A DNA stretch of 64,000 bases from 20CM-2-55-15 sp964633285 (GTDB lineage: Bacteria > Acidobacteriota > Terriglobia > 20CM-2-55-15): assembly GCA_964633285.1 (NCBI GenBank), contig CAZWGA010000013.1:38035-102034 (forward strand), given 5' to 3'. Under the pieces are notes generated by a model. That model was not told where the DNA came from, did not search any database, and saw nothing but the letters and a program-made list of their open reading frames with translations. Positions 50,901 to 57,149 of this stretch are shown piece after piece (the first letter of the stretch is position 1; every line of letters begins with the position of its first letter). Position numbers and translations under genes: made by a program.

Positions 50901-53837
50901 TCGTTAACAACGACTCTCACGGTTCTCGCGACGGCGGCAACAGGAACGCGAACGGTAACAATCACAACTCCGGGCGGTACGAGCACGACAAGCGTCAACT
51001 TCACCGTCCTGAGCGGAACGGCCCCGATGGTTTCGATTACATCTCCAGCCAACAATTCGTATCTGGCGGTAACGACCGTTACTTTGACCGCCACCGCCAG
51101 CGACAACGTCGGCGTGGCCGGTGTGCAATTCAGGTTGAACGGTGTTACCGATATCGGCGCCGAGGTGACATCGTCTCCGTACCAGGTCTCGTGGAACACG
51201 GCCACCGTGAATCAGGGCACTCATTCCCTGACGGCGATAGCGCGTGATGCGGCAGGCCACTCCACGACTTCAGCGGCGGTCACCGTGACCGTGGATGGCA
51301 CCGGGCCGACAGTCACAGTAACAGCGCCGACGTCGGCAACGACAGTAAGCGGAACATCCGTGACTGTTTCCGCGAATGCCTCCGACTCATCGGGCGTCGC
51401 CGGCGTTCAATTCCAGCTCAACGGCGTGAATCTCGGAACGGAGGCTACATCCTCGCCGTATTCCATCTCGTGGAATACGACCACGGTTGTCAATGGAACC
51501 TACACGCTGACGGCGGTGGCTCGTGACACCGTGGGCAACACCACGACATCGACTGCAACAACGGTCACTGTAGAGAATGCGCCAGCCTTACAGTGGGTGC
51601 GCCAATTCGGCACGAACCTTGAAGACGACGGCACGGTTTCGACCATTGACTCCACAGGAGTCTATAAAGCCGGACGAACTGTGGGGACATTTTCGGGACA
51701 GACGAGTTCCAACCTTGATGATGGATTCATCCGTAAATACGACTTCAACGGAAACGAATTATGGACACGCCAGTTCGGCAGCCGGGATCCTAATGGTTAC
51801 TATGCCGAAGACTATGTTTTCGGAATCGCGTCGGATTCGAGCAACGTTTATGTCGCCGGCCGGGCCACGACTTCAGACGGCAGCTACGTCGCCAGCTATC
51901 CCTTTCTCCGAAAATATGATTCGAACGGCAACCTGATATGGACTCGAGAATTCTGGTTGAACTACGGGCAATATAGTTTTGATCCGTACGATTTCTACTA
52001 TGACGAAAGCGCTAACGGCGTTGCTGTCGATTCCGCGGGCAATGTGTATCTATCGGGCTACTTCGTCAATCAGTCAGGCAGCACCGGATCTTACGATGGC
52101 TTTATTCGCAAGTACGACACCTACGGGAATGTCTCATGGACATACACCTACGGCACGCTGAACAGTGATTTCGGCGATAAGATCGCTACCAACGGTACCT
52201 ATGTGTACGCCTCGGGCATCACCGACGGCACGTTCTCAGGACAAACTTCATCGGGCTATACCGACGGTTTCATCATCAAGCTCGACGTCAACGGCGGCTA
52301 CTATTGGACCCGTCAATTCGGTTCATCATTAAGTGATTATTTCGGTCCGATCGCCGTGACTTCGGACGGCGGCGCCGTCGTGGCGGGAAAGACGTACGCA
52401 GCCTTCTCAGGACAAACCTTTGCGGGAGGCGCGGACACCATCGTCCTCAAATATGACGCGTCCGGCAATCGAGTCCAGGCATGGACGAATCAATTCGGCA
52501 CATCTGCCGATGACGTACCCACGGGTCTTGCAACGGATAGCTCCGGCGTCTATCTTTCGGGCTTTACCAGCGGAACGCTCTCCGGACAAACCAGCGCAGG
52601 CAGCACCGATGCCTTCCTTCGGAAATATGATCTGAACGGGAATGTCCTCTGGACCAAACAATTCGGTACCAGCGGTTCCGATGTTGCGAATTCCGTCTCT
52701 GTCAACACAACCGGCACATACGTGGGTGGTACGACGGGCGGCGTGTTCTCCGGCGAGACTGCTCTTGGGGGAAATGACGCATTTCTGGCGCGCTTTGGCG
52801 GCACGACCAGCGGCACGATTACGACAGTGGCGGGCACAGGCGCCGATGGCACAACCGGGGACGGCGGCTCAGCCCTGAACGCGCCAATCGGTTCGGCAAC
52901 GGGAATCGCTGTAGATTCTTCCGGAAACATTTACATCGCCGATTACTCGAACAACAAAGTCCGCAAAGTGACTCCGTCCGGAATTATCAGCACGGTGGCC
53001 GGCACGGGCACCCAGGGATATTCCGGAGACGGCGGTGCCGCTACGAGCGCAACGCTTTATCACCCTCATGGCCTTGCTGTCGACACCGCGGGGAATCTCT
53101 ACATTGCGGACAGCGGAAATCTGGTTATCCGTAAAGTCAACACGTCGGGAATTATCAGCACGGTGGCCGGCAGTCATCTAAGCGGGAACACCGGCGATGG
53201 GGGTGCGGCGACTTCAGCGAAATTCCTGGCGCCTTACACGATTGCCGTGGACTCGTCGGGCAATCTGTTCATTTCAGACTTCAACGACAACCGGATCCGG
53301 AAGGTCAACACATCGGGGATTATCAGCGCGTATGCCGGTAGTGGAACTTTCGGTTTCAGCGGAGACGGTGGAGCTGCAACTTCTGCAAAAATCGCTGAAC
53401 CGCTGTATATCGCTTTGGATTCATCCGGAAATCTCTACATCGCGGATTACTACAATAATCGCATCCGAAAAGTGACGACTGCCGGAGTTATCAGCACCGT
53501 GGCGGGGAATGGAAACCAGGGTTATAACGGAGACGGCATTGCCGCAACCTCCGCCTCAATTTGGCTTCCATGGAGTGTTCGCGTCGACAGTTCGGGCAAT
53601 ATCTACATCACCGATACGTACAACAATCGCATTCGCAAAGTATCCTCGAGCGGAATCATCACGACGGTCGTCGGAACAGGAACAGGTTCCTTCAGCGGAG
53701 ATACCGGCCAGGCGATCAACGCAACCCTCTCGACGCCAGTGGACCTGGCATTTGACGCAGCGGGAAATCTATACATTGACGACAACGGGAATAAGAGAGT
53801 CCGGAAAGTAACCTTGTCGATCTCGTCGTCACAGTAA
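41970..53837 (+). CDS. Giant exported protein with cohesin-like, dockerin, 22 Ig-like repeats and propellers
   Basis: The 3955-residue frame starts at the ATG at 41970 (a GTG lies one codon earlier); AGGAAG is 8 bases upstream. Approximate order: signal peptide (1-24); two TIG-like domains (30-205); a cohesin-like domain (208-330; RGYQVTLVYDTHVL); a dockerin of two Ca-loop repeats (350-412; GDINLNRDVNIGDALVVAL and GDINLNGAVNIGDALVLAL); three TIG-like domains (413-680); twenty Ig-like repeats (682-2515); TIG; a six-blade NHL-like propeller (2610-2925; GVWGDGTNLYIADNGNQKIR); TIG; two Ig-like repeats (3015-3203); SBBP-type repeats (3205-3612; FIRKYDFNGNELWTRQFGS); and six NHL repeats (3613-3955; GNLYIADYYNNRIRKV). 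No C-terminal anchor is visible. A surface or secreted scaffold is inferred. Confidence 0.88.
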   Translation: MVLRRFGTAAAFILTFGTLCGYSQSTPSISAVLPNAGTLGATAQPATIKGTNLTGATGVSFSGSGVTATIDTTQTATATLLPISITIAANAAPGLRTITVTTANGTSQPFGSFVVTSNPVPGINVVSKRITGNNLSGVIPDIAPFYGGPFPLTVNGRNFDAASRVMMNGTPLNTTVNSDSVLTAIVPTSMLPVAGAAEITVATTANISGSLHVDVVVDSDVAFRGYQVTLVYDTHVLAAYDKNATGGSVAGFTDKPTTVNTNIPGKVILNSFTTTTPISGTGLVIASFTFTPLTSGTTTVSLSTDEGDTYVTDYIGNYVPTAHIAVNPTSLTATPASFVSNSVSLKVAEHGDINLNRDVNIGDALVVALSVGLALNEPPLPASVGDINLNGAVNIGDALVLALYSGRVNPNLPAPQITGVTPSPVARGDTLTITGSGLGSRPEDVRVGFTTSGRMERVVPTLVSPTSVTVTVPNTAVSGPIQLFRSDAPMGSSQFPLTVSGTANGIMLSAVNPYFQVPAATSITLSGAGFDATAANNSVRFRAASGVVEGTVTAATATSLTVTVPSAALCGGVTVTAGGMTSNAKPIVIAATTCPVLITGLLGDPAPGQVVVLEGTGFNVLRPRDNVVSFGTASGSFSAPVLQSGATQLHLWIIGDNATDVSLTNSSGSTTLPLGPTGPLSVSITAPAGGASVRGTTTVAATASSTAVGVQFKLDGGNLGAEDTSAPFTAVFDTTLVGGGAHTLTAVARDAAGNTATATAVTVTVDNTTPTVSVTSPAGGTTITGTVSVNATAGDNIGVVGVQFQSDGVNIGAEDTSAPYSVSWDTRTTGSGSHNITAIARDAAGNTTTSAVISVTVDNVAPSVSITAPTGNSNISGTVTVTATATDNNSVAGIQFLLDGNNLGTEDTSAPYSVSWNTTTVTGGTHVLAAIARDAVGNTTRSADVTVTVDNVAPTVTMTAPAANATVSGSNVTVSAAASDDVGIAGVQFQLDGVNLLAEDTANPYSISWNTTTATDGTHTLRAVARDAAGNTTTSAGVTVTVSNSAANVSMTAPAANAKIRGTITVSANATSANGVAGVQFQVDGSNLGTEDTTAPYSVSWDTTTANGGTHTLKAIVRDTIGNTSFVTITVTVDNTAPSVSMTAPSANASVHGTTVTVSANATDETDVAGVQFQLDGSNLAAEVTTSPYSISWDTTSASNGTHLLRAVARDSAGNSTTSSTVSVTVDNSAPTVSITTPAANAVLRATVTVTAAASDNVAVAGIQFQLDGANLGIEATTPPSISWDTTTATNATHTLRAIARDAAGNTTTSASVSVVVDNAAPAVSLTAPAANAIVSGASVTVSASASDNNSVAGVQFQLDGVNLGAEDTTAPYSVTWDTTSSTSGAHILKAIARDAAGNTTTSAAISVTVDNAAPTVSISAPTNGSTVTGTVIVSANASDDVSVSGVQFKLDGNNLSSEDTTAPYSVSWNTTSATDGTHTLSAVARDAAGHTTTSASISVTVNNSPFSVVVTAPSANATVTGSVTVSATASGAAGVQFQLDGNNLGSERTSLPYSITWNTTSFADGTHTLRAIARDPMNQTTTSAGVTVIVDNTPPTVSISSPSASAVVSGSTVTVTANANDNIALAGVQFQLDGVNLGAEDTTAPYSVSWNTTSAMDGSHTLKAIARDGAGLTTSSLNVVVTVDNTAPTVSMTAPASNAVVTGTAVVVSATASDNSSIAGVQFQLDGVNLDMEDTIAPYSITWNTTTTTEGSHTLKAVARDAAGLTANSLSVVVTVDNTAPTVSMTAPAVNAVVSGTAVTLSANAADNVGIAGVQFVMDSTNIGAEDTTAPYSVTWNTTTFADGNHSVKAIARDLAGKTTTSAGIAVSIDNTAPTVSITFPAPSSTVTGTGVTVSANANDSVGIAGVQFQLDGVNLGTEDTSAPYSISWDTTTASAGTHMLGAIARDTAGNRTTVTIPVTVDNAAPTVSITSPLPNTSVGGTALVVSASASDASGVAGVQFQLDGVNLGAEDVTAPFSVVWDTTAAMAGAHTLRAIARDAVGNTATSASITVTVDNTAPTVSLTAPAPSAIVSGAAVTVSAGASDNIGIAGVQFQLDGASLGAEDTTAPYSVSWNSTTATCGNHTLAAVARDVSGNTAISATVSVTVDNCAPTVSFTLPAASAFLSGTVTVSATAADGVGVAGVQFELDGANLGAEDTTSPFSVTWNTTASTNGAHTLKATARDAVGNNASTTITVTVDNVAPSVSITAPASGSIVRGTVTVTSSASDNSGIAGVQFQLDGANLGSEVTALPYSISWNTTSAGTGSHMLSAIARDFAGNINSATIAVSVDNSAPTVSISSPAANALVAGTITVSATAGDNLGVSGVQFQLDGANLGSEDTSSPFSISWNTATASSGSHTLTAIARDAAGNSTTSNPIAVTVDNVAPTVSMTSPSANATVSGTAVIVSANASDNIGVLGVQFYLDGMPLGAEDTTAPYSTIWNTTTAARGTHTLTAVARDGVGFQTTSAAITVTVALIPTVSSISPNSATQGSVIQATITGTNFITGATTVAFNGTGVVVSSVNVASSTSLVATIQVSGASGGRTVSVTTADGTSGTVAFTINSNTVSQASALNVTTPYGVAGTTGSLDANGTSARFGQPYMLAGDATNLYLTEYTANTIRKITLATGDVSTLAGLSGSAGANVDGTGTAARFNSPRGVWSDGQSLYVADSFNYTIRKIVIATGAVTTIAGQAGTSGSTDATGTAATFNIPNGIWGDGVNLYISEGGGNRIRKLNLSTLAVTTVAGGTSGYVDATGTNARFAQPYGVWGDGTNLYIADNGNQKIRKMDLGTTVVTTVSATALPSPFGLWGDGLNLYIADSYTVDSLSIASNGISSVAGLSGSYGSSDGLGTQALFFGPTGVWGDGTSVYVTDQFNHTVRKLAVAPLPTVSSISPSSAEQSASIQVTVTGTNFYSGYTTVNISGSGVSSSNVNVTGSTSLTTTLTVLATAATGTRTVTITTPGGTSTTSVNFTVLSGTAPMVSITSPANNSYLAVTTVTLTATASDNVGVAGVQFRLNGVTDIGAEVTSSPYQVSWNTATVNQGTHSLTAIARDAAGHSTTSAAVTVTVDGTGPTVTVTAPTSATTVSGTSVTVSANASDSSGVAGVQFQLNGVNLGTEATSSPYSISWNTTTVVNGTYTLTAVARDTVGNTTTSTATTVTVENAPALQWVRQFGTNLEDDGTVSTIDSTGVYKAGRTVGTFSGQTSSNLDDGFIRKYDFNGNELWTRQFGSRDPNGYYAEDYVFGIASDSSNVYVAGRATTSDGSYVASYPFLRKYDSNGNLIWTREFWLNYGQYSFDPYDFYYDESANGVAVDSAGNVYLSGYFVNQSGSTGSYDGFIRKYDTYGNVSWTYTYGTLNSDFGDKIATNGTYVYASGITDGTFSGQTSSGYTDGFIIKLDVNGGYYWTRQFGSSLSDYFGPIAVTSDGGAVVAGKTYAAFSGQTFAGGADTIVLKYDASGNRVQAWTNQFGTSADDVPTGLATDSSGVYLSGFTSGTLSGQTSAGSTDAFLRKYDLNGNVLWTKQFGTSGSDVANSVSVNTTGTYVGGTTGGVFSGETALGGNDAFLARFGGTTSGTITTVAGTGADGTTGDGGSALNAPIGSATGIAVDSSGNIYIADYSNNKVRKVTPSGIISTVAGTGTQGYSGDGGAATSATLYHPHGLAVDTAGNLYIADSGNLVIRKVNTSGIISTVAGSHLSGNTGDGGAATSAKFLAPYTIAVDSSGNLFISDFNDNRIRKVNTSGIISAYAGSGTFGFSGDGGAATSAKIAEPLYIALDSSGNLYIADYYNNRIRKVTTAGVISTVAGNGNQGYNGDGIAATSASIWLPWSVRVDSSGNIYITDTYNNRIRKVSSSGIITTVVGTGTGSFSGDTGQAINATLSTPVDLAFDAAGNLYIDDNGNKRVRKVTLSISSSQ
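44010..49515 (+). repeat. Tandem array of twenty ~92-residue Ig-like coding repeats
   Basis: About 275-bp units encode the pattern PTVSMTAP, G-x-x-V-T-V-S-A-x-A-S-D, VAGVQFQLDG, AEDTTAPYSVSWNTT, GTHTLxAxARDAAGN and ending VTVDN. Units are similar in protein but diverged in DNA. Unit 10 is a few residues short and unit 7 lacks residues before SISWDT. Only unit 16 has a cysteine pair (TATCGNHTL and VDNCAP). Confidence 0.92.
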
Positions 53838-53888
53838 CGCAGGCGATCTCGAGTTTGTTGTATGTACGGTAGATGCCGGATCAAGTAT

Positions 53889-53942
53889 GTCGCGGGCTTT
53901 ATGCCCGCGTCAGGACCCGAACGCGGGCATAAAGCCCGCGAC
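53889..53942. repeat. Perfect 22-bp inverted repeat with self-palindromic arms
   Basis: The arms 53889-53910 and 53921-53942 are exact reverse complements with a 10-bp spacer. Each arm can also fold on itself (CGCGGGC, loop TTTAT or ATAAA, GCCCGCG). It lies between two convergent genes and its last base is part of the DUF1501 stop codon. The core is shared with the hairpin at 37603-37627. It may act as a two-way transcription stop or be a REP-like element. Confidence 0.85.
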
Positions 53943-55138
53943 TACATAAGCAAACGAAGCTCGGTGGGCTTGTATCCCGGGAACACCTGATCGGCTTTCT
54001 GGCCGAGGTGACGGCTCACGAGTTCCCCAAGCACATCGCGGAAATCGGTAGTGACGGCGAGGTCACGCTTCTCGAAAAGCTGCTCGTTCTCGAGGCCGGG
54101 CCAACGGCCGTAGATTTTTCCGCCCTGGACAGGGCCGCCGAGAACCATCATGACGTTGCCATGCCCGTGGTCGGTGCCGGCATTGCCGTCCTCGCGGGCA
54201 GTGCGTCCAAACTCGGACATCGTGACGAGAACAATGTCCTCCATCCGGTCGCCCATGTCGCGGGCGAAAGCGGCAAGGGAATTCCCGAACTGCTGAAGCA
54301 GATTCGTCAACTGGGGAGCTTCATTACTGTGATGGTCCCATCCACCGATATCGGCGAACGCCGCTTCAACTCCGGCATTCGCTTTTATGAGTCGGGCGAT
54401 CTGCCGAAGCGCAATTCCGAATTCACCCGTGTACTGGGCGCCATTCGCCGGCGTGTACGGCTGCTTGTTGATGGATTCGATCATCTTCAATGCTTCGAAC
54501 GTTCCTTTTCCCGGCGCCTGGAGCTGCGCGTCTCCGGTTGATGAATACATGCTCGCGAGGATGCTCGCGGCATTCTGATTCTGAACCTGAAACTGCTGCA
54601 GATCGCTGACGGCAACGGCTCCACGATTTCCCCGAAGCGTACGCGGCATCTTCGCTCCCATGGCAACCGCGCGAAGCGGCGAAATTCCTGCCGTGAAAGG
54701 AGGAAGCGCGCGATTCATCCAGCCATCATCGGTGGTTTTTCCCGGCGTACCCGACTCCATTTGATCCTGCGCCTCGAAGTGCGATCTGTTCGGATCCGGC
54801 GAGCCTGCCGCATGGACAATCGCAAGACGCCCGCTGTCCCAAAGAGGCTTCAACGACTGCAGTGAGGGATGCAACCCGAACTGCCCGTCGAGATCGATCG
54901 CCCCGTTCGCTTTGCCCGGTTGCGGCACCGCAATCGTCGGCCGCATTTCGTAGTAACGTTTCTCGAAAAACGGCACAACGATGTTGAGCCCATCCGCAGC
55001 GCCGCGCTGAAAAATCGCGATGAGGATTTTGCGTTTGCTCTCGCCTTGTGCGGCAGCGCGCGCAAGCCAGGAAGGCGCTACACCGAGTCCGGCCACGGCA
55101 ATTGCGGATGAACGAAGAAAATAACGTCGTGTAAGCAC
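53942..55138 (-). CDS. DUF1501 family protein, Tat-exported
   Basis: The 398-residue protein starts at GTG (55136-55138) behind a strong AAGGAGG that overlaps the DUF1800 stop region. It has a Tat leader (LTRRYFLRSSAIAVAG), the typical ILIAIFQRGAADGLNIVVPF opening, DPNRSHFEAQDQMESGTPG, IGGWDHHSNEAP and SEFGRTAREDGNAGTDHGHG, the metal-rich motifs shared with the alkaline phosphatase/sulfatase superfamily. Activity is unknown. It starts 2 bp after the DUF1800 gene, with which DUF1501 is paired across many phyla. Confidence 0.92.
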   Translation of the reverse strand: MLTRRYFLRSSAIAVAGLGVAPSWLARAAAQGESKRKILIAIFQRGAADGLNIVVPFFEKRYYEMRPTIAVPQPGKANGAIDLDGQFGLHPSLQSLKPLWDSGRLAIVHAAGSPDPNRSHFEAQDQMESGTPGKTTDDGWMNRALPPFTAGISPLRAVAMGAKMPRTLRGNRGAVAVSDLQQFQVQNQNAASILASMYSSTGDAQLQAPGKGTFEALKMIESINKQPYTPANGAQYTGEFGIALRQIARLIKANAGVEAAFADIGGWDHHSNEAPQLTNLLQQFGNSLAAFARDMGDRMEDIVLVTMSEFGRTAREDGNAGTDHGHGNVMMVLGGPVQGGKIYGRWPGLENEQLFEKRDLAVTTDFRDVLGELVSRHLGQKADQVFPGYKPTELRLLM

Positions 55139-55140
55139 GG

Positions 55141-57051
55141 CTACCTCCTTTGAAACTCCGGCGAACTCATCACCAGCGTGGACAGCAGTGATGGAGTTGC
55201 CTCTTTGTCCTGGATGCCTTTATCGATCGATGACAGCATCGATGCGGACGGGGTGGTCCCCATCAGTTCGGCGGCCACGATGGATGGCGTTTTGAAATTG
55301 AATCGGCTCATATCCACCTTCACTCCGGCGATCTGACCCGATGCCAGAGCTGTGGCGAAATTCACGCGGCCCAGAATGCCCGCGGTGCTGGCCCAGCCTT
55401 CGCCGGTGTTCGGATATCCCGTCGGCTCGACCTTCCCGTACAGCGGCTCGCCAAGATCCGCGATCCGCTGGGCCAGCGCGAACGTGTCCGTTGTTTCCGC
55501 ATTCAACGCGCGCGCCGCGCTGACAACGATCTCCAGAGGCGACTTCAGCTTCGCCTGCCATGCGCCTTCGGAGAAAAACTCAGTGGAATTGAACATCGTC
55601 TGGAGTACGGCGCGGAGATCGCCGTCGGTTTTTGTAAATGTGGCAGCCATCCGGTCGACCAGAGACTGTGGAGGATCGTCGGCGACAAACCGCTGTGCCA
55701 GTTCCTTCGAGATGAACTTCGCAGTAGACGGATGGTGCGCGAGAATGTCGATCACATCCAGGCCGTCCTGCTCACCGTTTCCGGCCGGCAGAGTGTGGCC
55801 AAGAACCACCTTCTCTTTTCGATCGTGCGAAGCAGGATTGAATTGAAACTCGGCGTATTTGTTCGGATCGTAAATCGTCCAACCGGAGAACGCCCGGGCC
55901 ACAGCGATCACATCATCCTGCGTGTATCCTCCGTTCACACCGAGCGTGTGAAGTTCCATTAATTCGCGGCCATAGTTTTCGTTGAGGCCGGGCCGCCGGA
56001 AATTCACCGGCTGCGGAACAGGAAAGTCGTCGCGAGGAACCTGCGATTGCCAGTTGTCCAGGTAGTAGAGCATTGCCGGATGATGCGCGGTCGCAAGCAG
56101 CATGTCTTTGAAATGGCCGAAGACATAAGGACGAATCGCGTCACGTTCGTAGCTGGTCAGCATGGCCCGGTCCGGCCCTTTGCCGTTGTATACATTGAAG
56201 TGATTGATCCAGAAATCGACCAGCACTTCCTGCAATTGGCGGTTTGAATACAACGCGCGATATAACTTGTTCGCGATCAAATCGGCATTCACCAGTTCCT
56301 GAGGCTGCCTGGCCCCCATTGCTTCACGCCGCAGATCAGGGAGATCCGACAGGGCTTGCGGCGGCAGCGCTCGAACGACCTGCTTGCGTTTTTCAGGATC
56401 GAGAGAGCTGATGAGCGCGCGCTTTTCTTCCACAGTTCCACGGTTCGCGATGCGGATCTGGTCCTGTGAAAGCAACTCATTCAGAGGCGGCATGAGTTTT
56501 CTGAATTCTTTCTGACGTTCTTCGTTTTCGGCCTGGCGTACTTTCGCTGCTTCCTGCCTGAATTCCTCGGGCAATCCATCCAGAGCCTGGGGCGCCGCGG
56601 CTGCGAGAATCAAACGGCGGGTCTCAGGCGCCATGGAATTCAACAATGCCTTGCGCTCTTCGACCGTACCTTGAAAAAGCGTCGTTGTCTGGATCGGAGT
56701 CAGCGACTGCATCGCGACAACGGAAGGCGGCCTGTACTGAATGATCCCAAGCGGTGCCTGAGGATATTTCTCCAGGACCTGGTACATCGAAAGTTGCAGT
56801 GTCTCAAACGGCTTCAGTTTCTCGTCGAGCACCGGATTTTCGCTGATGCGCTCCGGATGCAACTGCAAATCGATCCATTTCTCGAGTCCCATTCGACGCA
56901 CCTGATCGATGTCTCCAGGCCGCGGCCCGAACGTCAAACGATTTACGGCATGCACGATTTGCCTGTCGATCGGCAGCTTCAGGTCGTAGCGGCCGGACGC
57001 GCTGAGAAGGACTGGGAGTGCGACGCCGAGCAAAAACAATGAACGTTTCAT
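55141..57051 (-). CDS. DUF1800 family protein
   Basis: The 636-residue protein has a signal peptide and the DUF1800 opening HAVNRLTFGPRPGDIDQVRR and GLEKWIDLQLHP, a long helical insert (~120-260; KALLNSMAPETRRLILAAAA, EKRALISSLDPEKRKQVVRA), then RQLQEVLVDFWINHFNVYNG, AMLYYLDNWQS, NENYGRELMELHTLGVNGGY and SKELAQRFVADDPPQSLVD. The two EKRALISSLDPE/ERKALLNSMAPE copies show a duplicated motif in the insert. GGAAG precedes the ATG. Function unknown; transcribed as a pair with the DUF1501 gene. Confidence 0.92.
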   Translation of the reverse strand: MKRSLFLLGVALPVLLSASGRYDLKLPIDRQIVHAVNRLTFGPRPGDIDQVRRMGLEKWIDLQLHPERISENPVLDEKLKPFETLQLSMYQVLEKYPQAPLGIIQYRPPSVVAMQSLTPIQTTTLFQGTVEERKALLNSMAPETRRLILAAAAPQALDGLPEEFRQEAAKVRQAENEERQKEFRKLMPPLNELLSQDQIRIANRGTVEEKRALISSLDPEKRKQVVRALPPQALSDLPDLRREAMGARQPQELVNADLIANKLYRALYSNRQLQEVLVDFWINHFNVYNGKGPDRAMLTSYERDAIRPYVFGHFKDMLLATAHHPAMLYYLDNWQSQVPRDDFPVPQPVNFRRPGLNENYGRELMELHTLGVNGGYTQDDVIAVARAFSGWTIYDPNKYAEFQFNPASHDRKEKVVLGHTLPAGNGEQDGLDVIDILAHHPSTAKFISKELAQRFVADDPPQSLVDRMAATFTKTDGDLRAVLQTMFNSTEFFSEGAWQAKLKSPLEIVVSAARALNAETTDTFALAQRIADLGEPLYGKVEPTGYPNTGEGWASTAGILGRVNFATALASGQIAGVKVDMSRFNFKTPSIVAAELMGTTPSASMLSSIDKGIQDKEATPSLLSTLVMSSPEFQRR

Positions 57052-57149
57052 ACGGGTCTTCCTTTCGACGTGGTTTCCTTATTCTCCGTGATATAAATGG
57101 ACGCCCACAAGGTGAAACGCGTTTAAGGTTTTTTTGAGGAGGCCCCCGC

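Noticed and set aside
53889..53942. Terminal inverted repeats of an insertion sequence
   Set aside because: Only 10 bp separate the arms, there is no transposase nearby and each arm is itself a hairpin.
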